13,707 nucleotides of DNA, taken from the NCBI GenBank assembly GCA_050050615.1, contig JASFTV010000064.1, positions 1 to 13,707 of the forward strand, in the 5' to 3' direction. The stretch is from JASFTV01 sp050050615. GTDB taxonomy: Bacteria; Desulfobacterota; DSM-4660; Desulfatiglandales; HGW-15. Positions 1 to 7,139 of the stretch are shown here, in pieces (positions within the stretch are counted from its first letter, which is position 1; each line of letters starts with the position of its first letter). The position numbers were made by a program, and so were the translations under genes. The notes below the pieces were generated by a model, which was not told where the DNA came from, searched no databases, and worked only from the letters and a program-made list of their open reading frames with translations.

Positions 1-1
1 G

Positions 2-55
2 TGGCGCGATCTCGATGATGATGAGGTGATTGAGATGATAAAAGCGGGGGTCTAG
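2..55 (+). CDS. Possible 3' end of a gene entering from the left
   Basis: Of the three forward frames only this one stays open from the window edge; it ends at TAG (53-55) and reads WRDLDDDEVIEMIKAGV. The acidic helix-like tail is compatible with a protein C-terminus, but 17 residues are too few to name a family, and an open stretch this short can arise by chance. If real, the gene lies on the same strand as the 473-802 gene. Confidence 0.3.
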   Translation, partial: WRDLDDDEVIEMIKAGV

Positions 56-173
56 ATGGCAAGGCCAAATCATCCGACAGCTGAAACATCCTTTACCTTC
101 ACTCTTGTCCAAAAACGAATCGGTGCTCCATGCGAGGCATGGGGGTCTCTTTTCAAAAATCATAAAAAATGGC

Positions 174-202
174 GGGATTTTTTGTGCGTGCCGAAAAAAC
201 CC
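174..202. repeat. A/T-rich inverted repeat
   Basis: GGGATTTTTT (174-183) pairs with AAAAAACCC (194-202) with one bulged A and a 10-base loop. On the minus strand the hairpin is followed shortly by a run of T (169-164 read in reverse), so it could act as a weak terminator for minus-strand transcripts. The stem is mostly A-T, so the call is weak. Confidence 0.3.
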
Positions 203-214
203 ATGTCTAAACCA

Positions 215-242
215 TGGACCCATAGCTCAGGAATGGTATAAT
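215..242 (+). promoter_or_regulatory. Candidate sigma-70-type promoter
   Basis: TGGACC (215-220, four of six matches to the -35 consensus) lies 16 bases before a perfect TATAAT (237-242). It points toward the gene at 473 but would leave a leader of about 220 bases. Called from hexamers and spacing only. Confidence 0.3.
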
Positions 243-472
243 GGCATATATCCCTTTGGACAACTTGAATCCAGTGATTACTATTAGGGACGAGGGAGCC
301 GGCAGAAAAAACCTTGACCTGGAAAGCATGACCGGGCTCTTGGACAGGGCGGAACAGAGACCGCTTTGTGAACAGGGGAAATACGCGTGTTTTGTAATGG
401 CTTAGAGCTTTCGTGCTCAGGGCGGATTCTTTGTTCCATTGAGCCTCAAATTAACAAATCCGGAGTCTTGCA

Positions 473-802
473 ATGGATAAGACGAAAAACGTGATCGAGA
501 AATTAAGCGCAGGCTTAGAATATCCCCAAAGGCGTTTTGGAGTCATAGCGATCGAAAAGGGTTTCATAACCGCCGATCAGCTATGGGAAGCACTGGTGAG
601 ACAGAAAACCCAAGATTCAGGAGAAATAGAGAGAAGGAATGTAGGCATGATATTGAAAGACATGGGTTACCTTTCCGTCTCACAAGTCAATGAAGTCCTC
701 CAAGCCATGGAGAAAGAAGGGGCGTCGAAAATAGATGTTGCTGAACCATCCAGGAAAGCCAAAAGGGGGAGGCCCGCGAAAAGAAACCAAGACAGGGATT
801 GA
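473..802 (+). CDS. Small GspE-N/MshEN-like protein with AT-hook-like tail
   Basis: A 109-residue protein of unknown function. Two related helical motifs are visible: residues 21-44 (RFGxxxxEKGFITxxQLxxALxxQ) and residues 56-79 (NVGxILxDMGYLSxxQVxxVLxAM). This spacing of an (R)xG start, a central G-hydrophobic pair and L/Q at the end matches the repeated motif of the GspE/MshE N-terminal domain, which in some secretion and pilus ATPases binds c-di-GMP. No ATPase domain follows. Instead the tail (94-104, RKAKRGRPAKR) has the RGRP core of an AT-hook, a minor-groove DNA-binding motif. GGAG (462-465), seven bases before the ATG, supports the start. No signal peptide or membrane segment is seen. 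It converges on the small minus-strand gene 899-1051. A role as a small ligand-responsive DNA-binding or adaptor protein is inference; the second motif lacks the leading Arg, so ligand binding is uncertain. Confidence 0.72.
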   Translation: MDKTKNVIEKLSAGLEYPQRRFGVIAIEKGFITADQLWEALVRQKTQDSGEIERRNVGMILKDMGYLSVSQVNEVLQAMEKEGASKIDVAEPSRKAKRGRPAKRNQDRD

Positions 803-831
803 CCAGCCGGTCTAACACGCTTGCCATACTC

Positions 832-890
832 GATGAACGGGATCGAAGGCTGAATGGGCTGTGGGTTCAGCCTGTGCTTGCCGGTTCATC
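832..890. repeat. Nested inverted repeat between convergent genes
   Basis: AGGCTGAA (847-854) and TTCAGCCT (866-873) form a perfect 8-bp stem with an 11-base loop. An outer pair GATGAAC (832-838) and GTTCATC (884-890) encloses it. The structure sits between the stop of the 473-802 gene and the stop of the 899-1051 gene. No T-run follows on either strand, so it is either a bidirectional terminator without a U-tract or simply an RNA-end-stabilising hairpin. Confidence 0.45.
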
Positions 891-898
891 CCTGCCTG

Positions 899-1051
899 TC
901 AGATGATTTTTTCGTTCATGATTTCGGCCCAGAAATTCTTCACAGGCCCGGTGAAATCTTCTTTCTTTGGCAGTCCTTGGTAAATCCCGGAAAGGGCTGT
1001 CTCGATCTTTTCTAGACTCAGCAGGACCCTCTCGGTTTCCGGGGATATCAT
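899..1051 (-). CDS. Small hypothetical protein, 50 residues
   Basis: A complete small gene reading from ATG (1051-1049) to TGA (901-899). The start is preceded on the minus strand by GAGGAGGTAAG, a near-ideal Shine-Dalgarno sequence four bases from the ATG and one of the strongest in the window. The protein begins MISPETERVLLSLEKIETAL and ends KNFWAEIMNEKII. It is predicted mostly helical, without signal peptide, membrane segment or cysteines. The pattern of a helix, a K/E-D-F turn and an FW-containing second helix resembles the start of rubrerythrin/ferritin-like four-helix proteins, but the frame stops where such a protein would continue, so it may be a truncated relative or an independent small protein. 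It is convergent with the 473-802 gene. Function unknown. Confidence 0.6.
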   Translation of the reverse strand: MISPETERVLLSLEKIETALSGIYQGLPKKEDFTGPVKNFWAEIMNEKII

Positions 1052-1374
1052 CTTACCTCCTCATGCATCCTTACAGACTCCCTTCTCCTGAAAGAGATAC
1101 GCCCTTAAGCAGGGAAGGCGCCGCTTGAGCTTTGCGAAATCCCGTCTCGGCGGGGAGATGATGCCTTGATGGTGGATCAGGGGGGGACCAAAATTGAAAG
1201 GGCTGCGGGTGGAGCCGGTCTTCGGGAGTCAAAGCAAAGCAAAATAGGGTTGAGATTTGAATTTTCCTATAATATCGTTACCTTTCAACCGACCCTCGCA
1301 GTTTGAACTCATTTGGGAGCTATCTGAACAATGGGATAGGATGTTCCCTTATATGGTAACGGGAGGATTTTCTT
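1052..1374. other. Divergent intergenic region upstream of the first kinase
   Basis: No gene seen. The region separates the small minus-strand gene from the first kinase and should hold promoters for both. A perfect TATAAT occurs at 1268-1273, but TTGAGA (1250-1255) is only 12 bases upstream, so no good -35 partner exists at normal spacing. The 12-mer GGGTTGAGATTT at 1247-1258 recurs at 4197-4208 in front of the second kinase gene. The kinase ribosome binding site GGGAGG is at 1361-1366. Confidence 0.5.
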
Positions 1375-4188
1375 ATGGCCGCCAAACCAACCTATGAGGC
1401 ATTGGAGCAAAGGATCAAAGAACTGGAGTCGGACGCCGCCGGACGGAAAGAGGCTGAGGAGGCGCTCAGGGAGAGCGAAAAAAGGCTTTCCGAAATCATT
1501 CAGGCAACCCCGATCCCAACCTTTGTCATAGACGACACGCACAACATCATCCATTGCAACAGGGCGTACGAGAAACTGACGAGTGTTTCTGCTGATCAAA
1601 TCCTTGGAACCCACAAAGGATGGTTGGACGCCGAGTCCCGCGAAAAACCTTTCATGGCGGACTTCATCGTAGACCGCGCCCCGCAAGAGGAGATGGCCTG
1701 GTACTATGGTGGAAAGTGTCGAAAATCATCCGTCAAAGAGGGGGCATACGAGGCTGAAGCCTTTTTTCCCGGGCTTGGAGAAAACGGCAAATGGCTTTTC
1801 CTCACGGCTGCGCCCCTTGAAGATGCGGACGGCCGTATCACTGGGGCCATAGAAACCTTGCAGGATATCACCGAGCGCAGGCAGACCGAAAAGGCGCTCA
1901 GGGAAAGCGAACAGAGGCTTTCTCAAATCATTCATGGGAGTCCGATTCCAACCTTTGTGATCGATAATTCTCACGTGATGACCCACTGTAACAAAGCCTA
2001 TGAAAAGTTGACCGGGATTCCTGCTCGTAAGATCATCGGAACCCGTTCCCAGTGGATGACTTTCTATGCGAATGAAAGACCGGTCATGGCTGATCTTATC
2101 GTGGATAGGGCTTCAGATGAGGAGATGATCCGGTACTATGGCAACAGGTACCAAAAATCGACCTTAATCGATGGTGCGTTTGAGGCGGAAGCGTTCTTCC
2201 CGGATCTGAGAGAAAGCGGCAAGTGGCTCTTCTTTACGGCAGCCCCCTTGATAGATGACGAGGGCAACATCACCGGCGCCATAGAGACCCTGCAAGATGT
2301 GACCGGACGGAGGCGCTCAGAGGATGCCCTCCGAAAATCAGAAAAGCGTTACAGAACCCTCCTCGATTTCGCCCCCTACCCCATCGTGGTGTTTACCCTG
2401 GATGGTCGTGTCTCCTATCTGAACCCCGCGTTCACGGAAATTTTCGGTTGGACACTGCAGGAACTGGAAGGAAAGAGGATCGACTATGTCCCTCCGGGCC
2501 TTCAAGAAGAGACCCTGGAAAAGATCAGGGAGCTTCTTGACAAAAAGGTTATTCTGCGTGAAGAGACAAAGCGGCTGACCAAGGACGGAAGGACCCTGGA
2601 CGTGATTATGAGGGCTAACATCTTTTCAGAAGATGAAGATGAACCAGCCGGTGAACTGGTGATCCTCAGGGATGTGACCCAGGAAAAGAGGGTCGCCCGC
2701 AACAACGAGGCGATGCTCCGGGTCAGCATGGCTCTGCCCAGTTACCCCGATCTGGAGGACCTCTTGTACTATATCAACAGCGAGGTCAAAAAGCTCTTGG
2801 CCGCTGAAGGCGCCATCGTCGTCTTGCTTGACGAGATTAAAGAAGAACTCTTCATCATCGGGGCAGCGTATGACGACATGGACACGCAGAGAAGAATTCA
2901 AGAGATCCGCTTCTCCCCGGATCAGCTTGTCGCTGGCCAGGTGATAAAGACCGGCGAGCCGATGATTGTTTCCGACACCTCCAAGGACGCGCACCTACAC
3001 GAAGAAAGGGATAGAAAACTCGGATACAAGACCAGAAACCTTGTCCTGGTGCCCTTAAAGAGCAGTGATCGAATCATCGGGGCTTTGTGCGCCATCAACA
3101 AAAAGCAGGATGCCTTTGAGCAATCAGATATTGAGCTCCTGAGCATGATCGCAGGAACTGTCGCCCTTTCCATTGAAAACGCCCGGTTTTCCGAGGAAGT
3201 GAAGAGGGCGTACAGGGAGGTGACCAGCTTGAACCGGGCAAAGGACAAGGTGATCAACCATCTTTCCCATGAATTGAAAACACCCGTTGCAGTTCTTTCC
3301 GGTTCACTGAACACCCTGGCGAAACGACTGACCGCACTCCCCGAGCAAACCTGGCAACCTGCGCTGCAAAGGATCCATAGAAACCTGGATCGCATCGTGG
3401 ACATCCAATTCCAGGTACACGACATCATGGAGAACAAGCAGTACAAGGCTCAGGGGCTTCTCTCCCTGATGATCGAAGAGTGCGCTGATGAACTGGAGAC
3501 CCTTGTCGCTGAACAGGTTGGAGAGGGCCCTGTCGTCGACCGTCTGAGAAAACGGGTCGAAGAAATCTTCGGTACCAAAGAGACTGTCCCAAAGAAGATC
3601 AGCCTGGATGAGACGGTCAAAGAGAGACTGGAGCAGCTCAAACCATCCTTTTCCCACCGCGAGGTGGACATCCTCACCCATATCGAACCCACCCCCCCTA
3701 TATTCCTCCCACCGGATGTTTTGCAGAAGGTGATTGACGGCCTCCTGAAGAACGCCATAGAAAACACCCCGGATGAAGGGAAGGTGGAAGTGACGGCCCA
3801 AAAAAAGGGAGAAGGTGCTGAACTGGTGGTGCGCGACTACGGGATTGGCATTACCGAAGATGCCCAGAGGAGAATCTTCGAGGGCTTTTTTACAACCCAG
3901 GATAGCCTGGCCTATTCCTCCAAAAGGCCCTTTGATTTCAATGCCGGCGGCAAAGGGGCTGACCTGTTGCGCATGAAAATATTCTCTGAGCGGTACAACT
4001 TCAGAATTGAGATGACCTCCTCAAGGTGCCGGTTCATGCCTGAGGAGACGGATACTTGTCCCGGGAGGATCAGCCAGTGCCCCCGCTGCTCCAAAACGAA
4101 AGACTGCCATCAATCCGGGGGAACCATCTTCGCACTGTATTTCCCACCATCAACAGCGGACGAGGGAGCAAAGCCTACGCACAATTGA
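1375..4188 (+). CDS. Soluble sensor histidine kinase, PAS-PAS-PAS-GAF-HisKA-HATPase
   Basis: A 937-residue ATP-dependent sensor kinase with no membrane segment, so it presumably senses a cytoplasmic signal. Order: coiled coil (1-40); two closely similar PAS domains (about 38-170 and 181-312, both with HCN-x-AYEKLT and a WLF-x-TAAPL strand); a third, different PAS (322-438); GAF (446-605); HisKA dimerisation helix with SHELKTP, phosphoacceptor His632 and Thr636 at the phosphatase position; then a helical stretch of about 100 residues before the ATPase domain. The N box is KNAIENTPDEG (792-802), the G1 box DYGIGIT (821-827) and the F box FEGFF (835-839). The usual GTGLGL segment is replaced by AGGKGADLLRMK (857-868). 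Five cysteines (885, 895, 902, 905, 911) lie in an insertion before the last strand SGGTIFALYF. GGGAGG eight bases before ATG supports the start. No response regulator is adjacent. Its closest visible relative is the next gene. Confidence 0.9.
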   Translation: MAAKPTYEALEQRIKELESDAAGRKEAEEALRESEKRLSEIIQATPIPTFVIDDTHNIIHCNRAYEKLTSVSADQILGTHKGWLDAESREKPFMADFIVDRAPQEEMAWYYGGKCRKSSVKEGAYEAEAFFPGLGENGKWLFLTAAPLEDADGRITGAIETLQDITERRQTEKALRESEQRLSQIIHGSPIPTFVIDNSHVMTHCNKAYEKLTGIPARKIIGTRSQWMTFYANERPVMADLIVDRASDEEMIRYYGNRYQKSTLIDGAFEAEAFFPDLRESGKWLFFTAAPLIDDEGNITGAIETLQDVTGRRRSEDALRKSEKRYRTLLDFAPYPIVVFTLDGRVSYLNPAFTEIFGWTLQELEGKRIDYVPPGLQEETLEKIRELLDKKVILREETKRLTKDGRTLDVIMRANIFSEDEDEPAGELVILRDVTQEKRVARNNEAMLRVSMALPSYPDLEDLLYYINSEVKKLLAAEGAIVVLLDEIKEELFIIGAAYDDMDTQRRIQEIRFSPDQLVAGQVIKTGEPMIVSDTSKDAHLHEERDRKLGYKTRNLVLVPLKSSDRIIGALCAINKKQDAFEQSDIELLSMIAGTVALSIENARFSEEVKRAYREVTSLNRAKDKVINHLSHELKTPVAVLSGSLNTLAKRLTALPEQTWQPALQRIHRNLDRIVDIQFQVHDIMENKQYKAQGLLSLMIEECADELETLVAEQVGEGPVVDRLRKRVEEIFGTKETVPKKISLDETVKERLEQLKPSFSHREVDILTHIEPTPPIFLPPDVLQKVIDGLLKNAIENTPDEGKVEVTAQKKGEGAELVVRDYGIGITEDAQRRIFEGFFTTQDSLAYSSKRPFDFNAGGKGADLLRMKIFSERYNFRIEMTSSRCRFMPEETDTCPGRISQCPRCSKTKDCHQSGGTIFALYFPPSTADEGAKPTHN

Positions 4189-4212
4189 CAAAAACCGGGT
4201 TGAGATTTTAAA
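4185..4212 (+). promoter_or_regulatory. Weak candidate promoter for the second kinase gene
   Basis: A perfect TTGACA (4185-4190) overlaps the stop codon of the first kinase gene. Sixteen bases further lies TTTAAA (4207-4212), four of six matches to the -10 consensus. It would give a leader of about 350 bases. The alternative is readthrough from the first kinase gene, for which no terminator was seen. Confidence 0.25.
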
Positions 4213-4571
4213 GGGCCTGACATATGCTGGATGGTAGCGTGTCAACGCCCGGATCGGTTTGATCAACTTCCACAGAAGATTGCTTGCTTAAGGTTTTGGG
4301 AGCATTCAAAAGTGATTCATCCTTAAGGCTTCTTGCCATGCCAACACCTTTGAACGATGCCAAGGTTTTAGATTGCCAATTGACAAGCACTCCTTGTTCG
4401 CGCAAGACCCCTCAATCTCCAATATTCAATCGGCAATCGTAAATTCTCGTTATGCCAGCACTCCAATACTCCAATACATCGCGAAGTTTCCCACGGCCTA
4501 AAAGACATACTGGAACAGTGGGCTTGGAATGTCTAATCTCTTGTATGAATCAATAATCGGAGGTTCTCTCC
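4189..4571. other. Intergenic region between the kinase genes
   Basis: No gene seen. It contains CTTAAGG and CCTTAAG as distant inverted copies near 4286 and 4320, and a short direct repeat of ACTCCAAT around 4458-4476. It ends with the ribosome binding site GGAGG (4559-4563), eight bases before the ATG of the second kinase. No intrinsic terminator with a T-run was found for the first kinase. Confidence 0.4.
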
Positions 4572-6947
4572 ATGGCCAGAAAACCGACCCATGAGGCACT
4601 GGAACAAAGGGTCAAGGACTTAGAGAAACAGGTCGCCGAGTGCCGGCAGGAAAATGAAGCACTTCGGGAAGAAGAAAAAAGGCTTTCCCTGATCTTTCAT
4701 GGAAGCTCGATACCGACCCTTGTCATAGATGAGAATCATGTCATCACCCACTGCAACAGGGCTTACGAGAAATTCAGAGGGGTCCGTACAAGGGACATGA
4801 TCGGGACCCGCAACCAGTGGATGACTTATTATTCGAAGCCCAGGCCTGTCATGGCTGACTTCATGGTCGACAAGGTCTCCGGGGAGGAGATAAAAAGGCA
4901 TTTCGGCGATAGATGTCGAAAATCCGCATTTGCTGAGGGCGCGTATGAGGCTGAACTATTCTTTCCCAACCTTGGTGAGAAAGGGGAATGGCTCTTCTTT
5001 ACCGCGGCACCGCTCATGGATCATGAAGGGAATATCCTCGGCGCAGTCGAGACCTTCCAGGACGCAACCAAACGCAAACATACCGAAGAGGCGCTGCGCC
5101 GGTCAGAGAGGCGCCTCAGGACACTCTTTGACTTTGTCCCATACCCGATCGGGGTATTCGATATGAAAAGCCATGTCTTCTATGTAAATCCTGCGTTTAC
5201 AGAAGTCTTCGGCTGGACATTGAAGGAAGTAGAGGGAAAGGTTATTCCCTTTGTACCCCGGGAAGCAAGACAAGAGACCATTGAGAACTTGAAGCGCCTA
5301 AACGAGGACAAAATCCTTTTGCGCCACGAATCCAAGCGGCTCACCAAGGATGGAAGGGTTCTAGACGTCTCCATAAGGGCCGCCGTCTATTCGGAATCCG
5401 AGGAGGCGGCTTCCGGCGTCATTGCGATCTTCCGGGATATTACCCAGGAAAAAAAGATTGCCCGCACCAATGAGGCGATGCTCCGTATCAGCATGGCCCT
5501 TCCCGGATACCCTGATCTGGAGGGCCTTCTCGACTACGTCAACAGCGAGGTCAAGAGGCTCCTGGATACAGAGGGTTCGGTTGTCATTCTGCTTGACCAA
5601 GAGAAACAGGAATTGTTCGTGATCGGGGCCGCCTATGATGCCACAGCCACCCAGAAAAGGGTTAAGGAGGTTCGTTTCTCCATGGACCAGCTCGTGGCGG
5701 GCAAGGTCATCAAGACGGGTGAGCCGATCATCGTTTCCGACACTTCCGAAGACCGTCAACTTCACGAGGAAAGGGATAAGAAACTCGGGTATAAGACCAG
5801 GAATCTGGTCCTGGTACCCTTAAAGAGCAGTGACCGAATCATTGGGGTCCTGTGCGGCATCAATAAAAAGGAAGGCGTCTTTGACCGCTCGGATGTTGAG
5901 CTGCTGGAGATGATTGCAGGCACTGTCGCCCTTTCCATAGAAAATGCCAGGGTCTCTGAGGAACTCAAGAAAGCGTACAGAGAGGTCAGCAGCCTGAACC
6001 GGGCAAAGGACAAGGTGATCAACCATCTCTCCCATGAGTTGAAGACGCCCATCGCCGTGCTCTCCGGATCTTTGAGTATCCTTACAAGGAAACTGGGTGC
6101 CCTTTATGATGATACCTGGGGTTCCACCATTGAGAGAACAAAAAGGAATCTTGATCGCATCCTGGAGATTCAGTACGAGGTGGATGACATCATTCAGGAC
6201 AAGCAACCCAGGAGCTATGGTCTCCTGTCTCTCCTGCTTGATCAGTGCACCGACGAACTGGAGACGCTCGTTGCAGAGCAGGGTATCGAAGGGCCTGCTG
6301 TGGAAAGGATCAGAAAACGCATCGATGAACTCTTCGGCCCCAAACAAGCCGTCCCCAAGGAGATCAGCCTGGAAGAGACGGTCAAGCAAAGACTGAAACA
6401 TCTCAAACCCATGTTCGCCCACCGGGAGGTGGAGATCATCACGCAGTTTGAGCCGGCACCGGCCGTCCTCATGCCTCCCGAGGTGCTGCAAAAGGTAATT
6501 GACGGGCTCATCAAAAACGCCGTGGAAAACACCCCCGATGAGGGAAAAATCGAAGTGGCTATCCAGAAAAAGGGGGAAGGAAGCTTGCTGCTCGTCCACG
6601 ACTACGGGGTGGGCATCACCGAGGAGGCCCAAAGAAGAATTTTCGAGGGCTTTTTTACAACCCAGGATACCATGGCCTATTCCTCCAAAAGGCCCTTTGA
6701 TTTCAATGCCGGCGGGAAAGGGGCTGACCTGTTAAGGATGAAAATCTTTTCAGAACGGTATCACTTCCAGATCGATATGGCCTCTTCAAGGTGCCGCTTC
6801 ATACCCCATGAGACGGATGTCTGCCCTGGCAGGATCAGCAAGTGCCCCTTCTGCTCCAACAGAGAGGACTGTCACCGCTCAGGGGGCACCGTCTTCTCCC
6901 TCTATTTCCCGCCAGCACCGCGGCAAAACCAGAAAGCGCAAGCATGA
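4572..6947 (+). CDS. Soluble sensor histidine kinase, PAS-PAS-GAF-HisKA-HATPase
   Basis: A 791-residue paralog of the preceding kinase, alignable from the first residues (MARKPTHEALEQR against MAAKPTYEALEQR) to the C-terminus, but with one PAS domain fewer. Domains: coiled coil (1-40), PAS (38-170), PAS (182-292), GAF (301-460), HisKA with SHELKTP (phosphoacceptor His488, Thr492), N box KNAVENTPDEG (648-658), G1 box DYGVGIT (677-683), F box FEGFF (691-695) and the atypical segment AGGKGADLLRMK (713-724). Cysteines 741, 751, 758, 761 and 767 repeat the spacing C-x9-C-x6-C-x2-C-x5-C of the first kinase exactly. No membrane segment, receiver domain or adjacent regulator is present, so its partner is unknown. 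The near-identical dimerisation regions make heterodimers with the first kinase conceivable. The ATG at 4572 has GGAGG eight bases upstream. Confidence 0.9.
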   Translation: MARKPTHEALEQRVKDLEKQVAECRQENEALREEEKRLSLIFHGSSIPTLVIDENHVITHCNRAYEKFRGVRTRDMIGTRNQWMTYYSKPRPVMADFMVDKVSGEEIKRHFGDRCRKSAFAEGAYEAELFFPNLGEKGEWLFFTAAPLMDHEGNILGAVETFQDATKRKHTEEALRRSERRLRTLFDFVPYPIGVFDMKSHVFYVNPAFTEVFGWTLKEVEGKVIPFVPREARQETIENLKRLNEDKILLRHESKRLTKDGRVLDVSIRAAVYSESEEAASGVIAIFRDITQEKKIARTNEAMLRISMALPGYPDLEGLLDYVNSEVKRLLDTEGSVVILLDQEKQELFVIGAAYDATATQKRVKEVRFSMDQLVAGKVIKTGEPIIVSDTSEDRQLHEERDKKLGYKTRNLVLVPLKSSDRIIGVLCGINKKEGVFDRSDVELLEMIAGTVALSIENARVSEELKKAYREVSSLNRAKDKVINHLSHELKTPIAVLSGSLSILTRKLGALYDDTWGSTIERTKRNLDRILEIQYEVDDIIQDKQPRSYGLLSLLLDQCTDELETLVAEQGIEGPAVERIRKRIDELFGPKQAVPKEISLEETVKQRLKHLKPMFAHREVEIITQFEPAPAVLMPPEVLQKVIDGLIKNAVENTPDEGKIEVAIQKKGEGSLLLVHDYGVGITEEAQRRIFEGFFTTQDTMAYSSKRPFDFNAGGKGADLLRMKIFSERYHFQIDMASSRCRFIPHETDVCPGRISKCPFCSNREDCHRSGGTVFSLYFPPAPRQNQKAQA

Positions 6948-7139
6948 TTCGGGCGACAGCCTGACGCTTGCCAGAGCCAGGAACATAAAACAGTTCGAGG
7001 GGTAAACCCCATTCAAAATGTGGACTTTTTCCAAGGAAAGCGCTAACCTCCCATCCTGAGCGTAGAGACAGCAGCCTGAATGACGGCATAAAGGGACCCT
7101 TTCTGCCCTTCCTTCCAGAACTTCAAAGGGGGTAATCCT
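6948..7139. other. Gap between second kinase and first cyclase
   Basis: No gene seen. AAAGGG-A-CCCTTT (7090-7102) is a 13-base palindrome 38 bases upstream of the cyclase start, placed like an operator, with no known regulator to match. A short GGGGTAAACCCC hairpin occurs near 7000. No T-run terminator follows the kinase, so co-transcription of the kinase and cyclase is possible. Confidence 0.4.

Larger units (their letters stand above)
56..472. other. Stretch without a convincing gene
   Basis: An ATG directly follows the TAG at 53-55 and opens a 61-codon frame (56-241). Its translation has no recognisable motif and overlaps A/T-tract inverted repeats, so it is not called. The stretch contains the inverted repeat 174-202, a second A/T-only one (164-170 with 177-183), and a TATAAT at 237-242. 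The final part, up to the ribosome binding site GGAG (462-465), is probably the leader of the 473-802 gene. Confidence 0.5.

Noticed and set aside
56..241. A 61-codon + strand frame directly after the first stop codon.
   Set aside because: No family motif, it crosses A/T-tract inverted repeats, and an overlapping frame of similar length exists at 105-287.
220..270. tRNA-like string TAGCTCAGG near a TTGAATCC.
   Set aside because: No acceptor, anticodon or T-stem pairing could be drawn, so the resemblance to a D-arm is chance.
5820..6632. A 270-codon minus-strand open frame opposite the second kinase.
   Set aside because: It is the codon-bias shadow of the conserved kinase frame; a similar shadow lies opposite the first kinase at 3304-3801.
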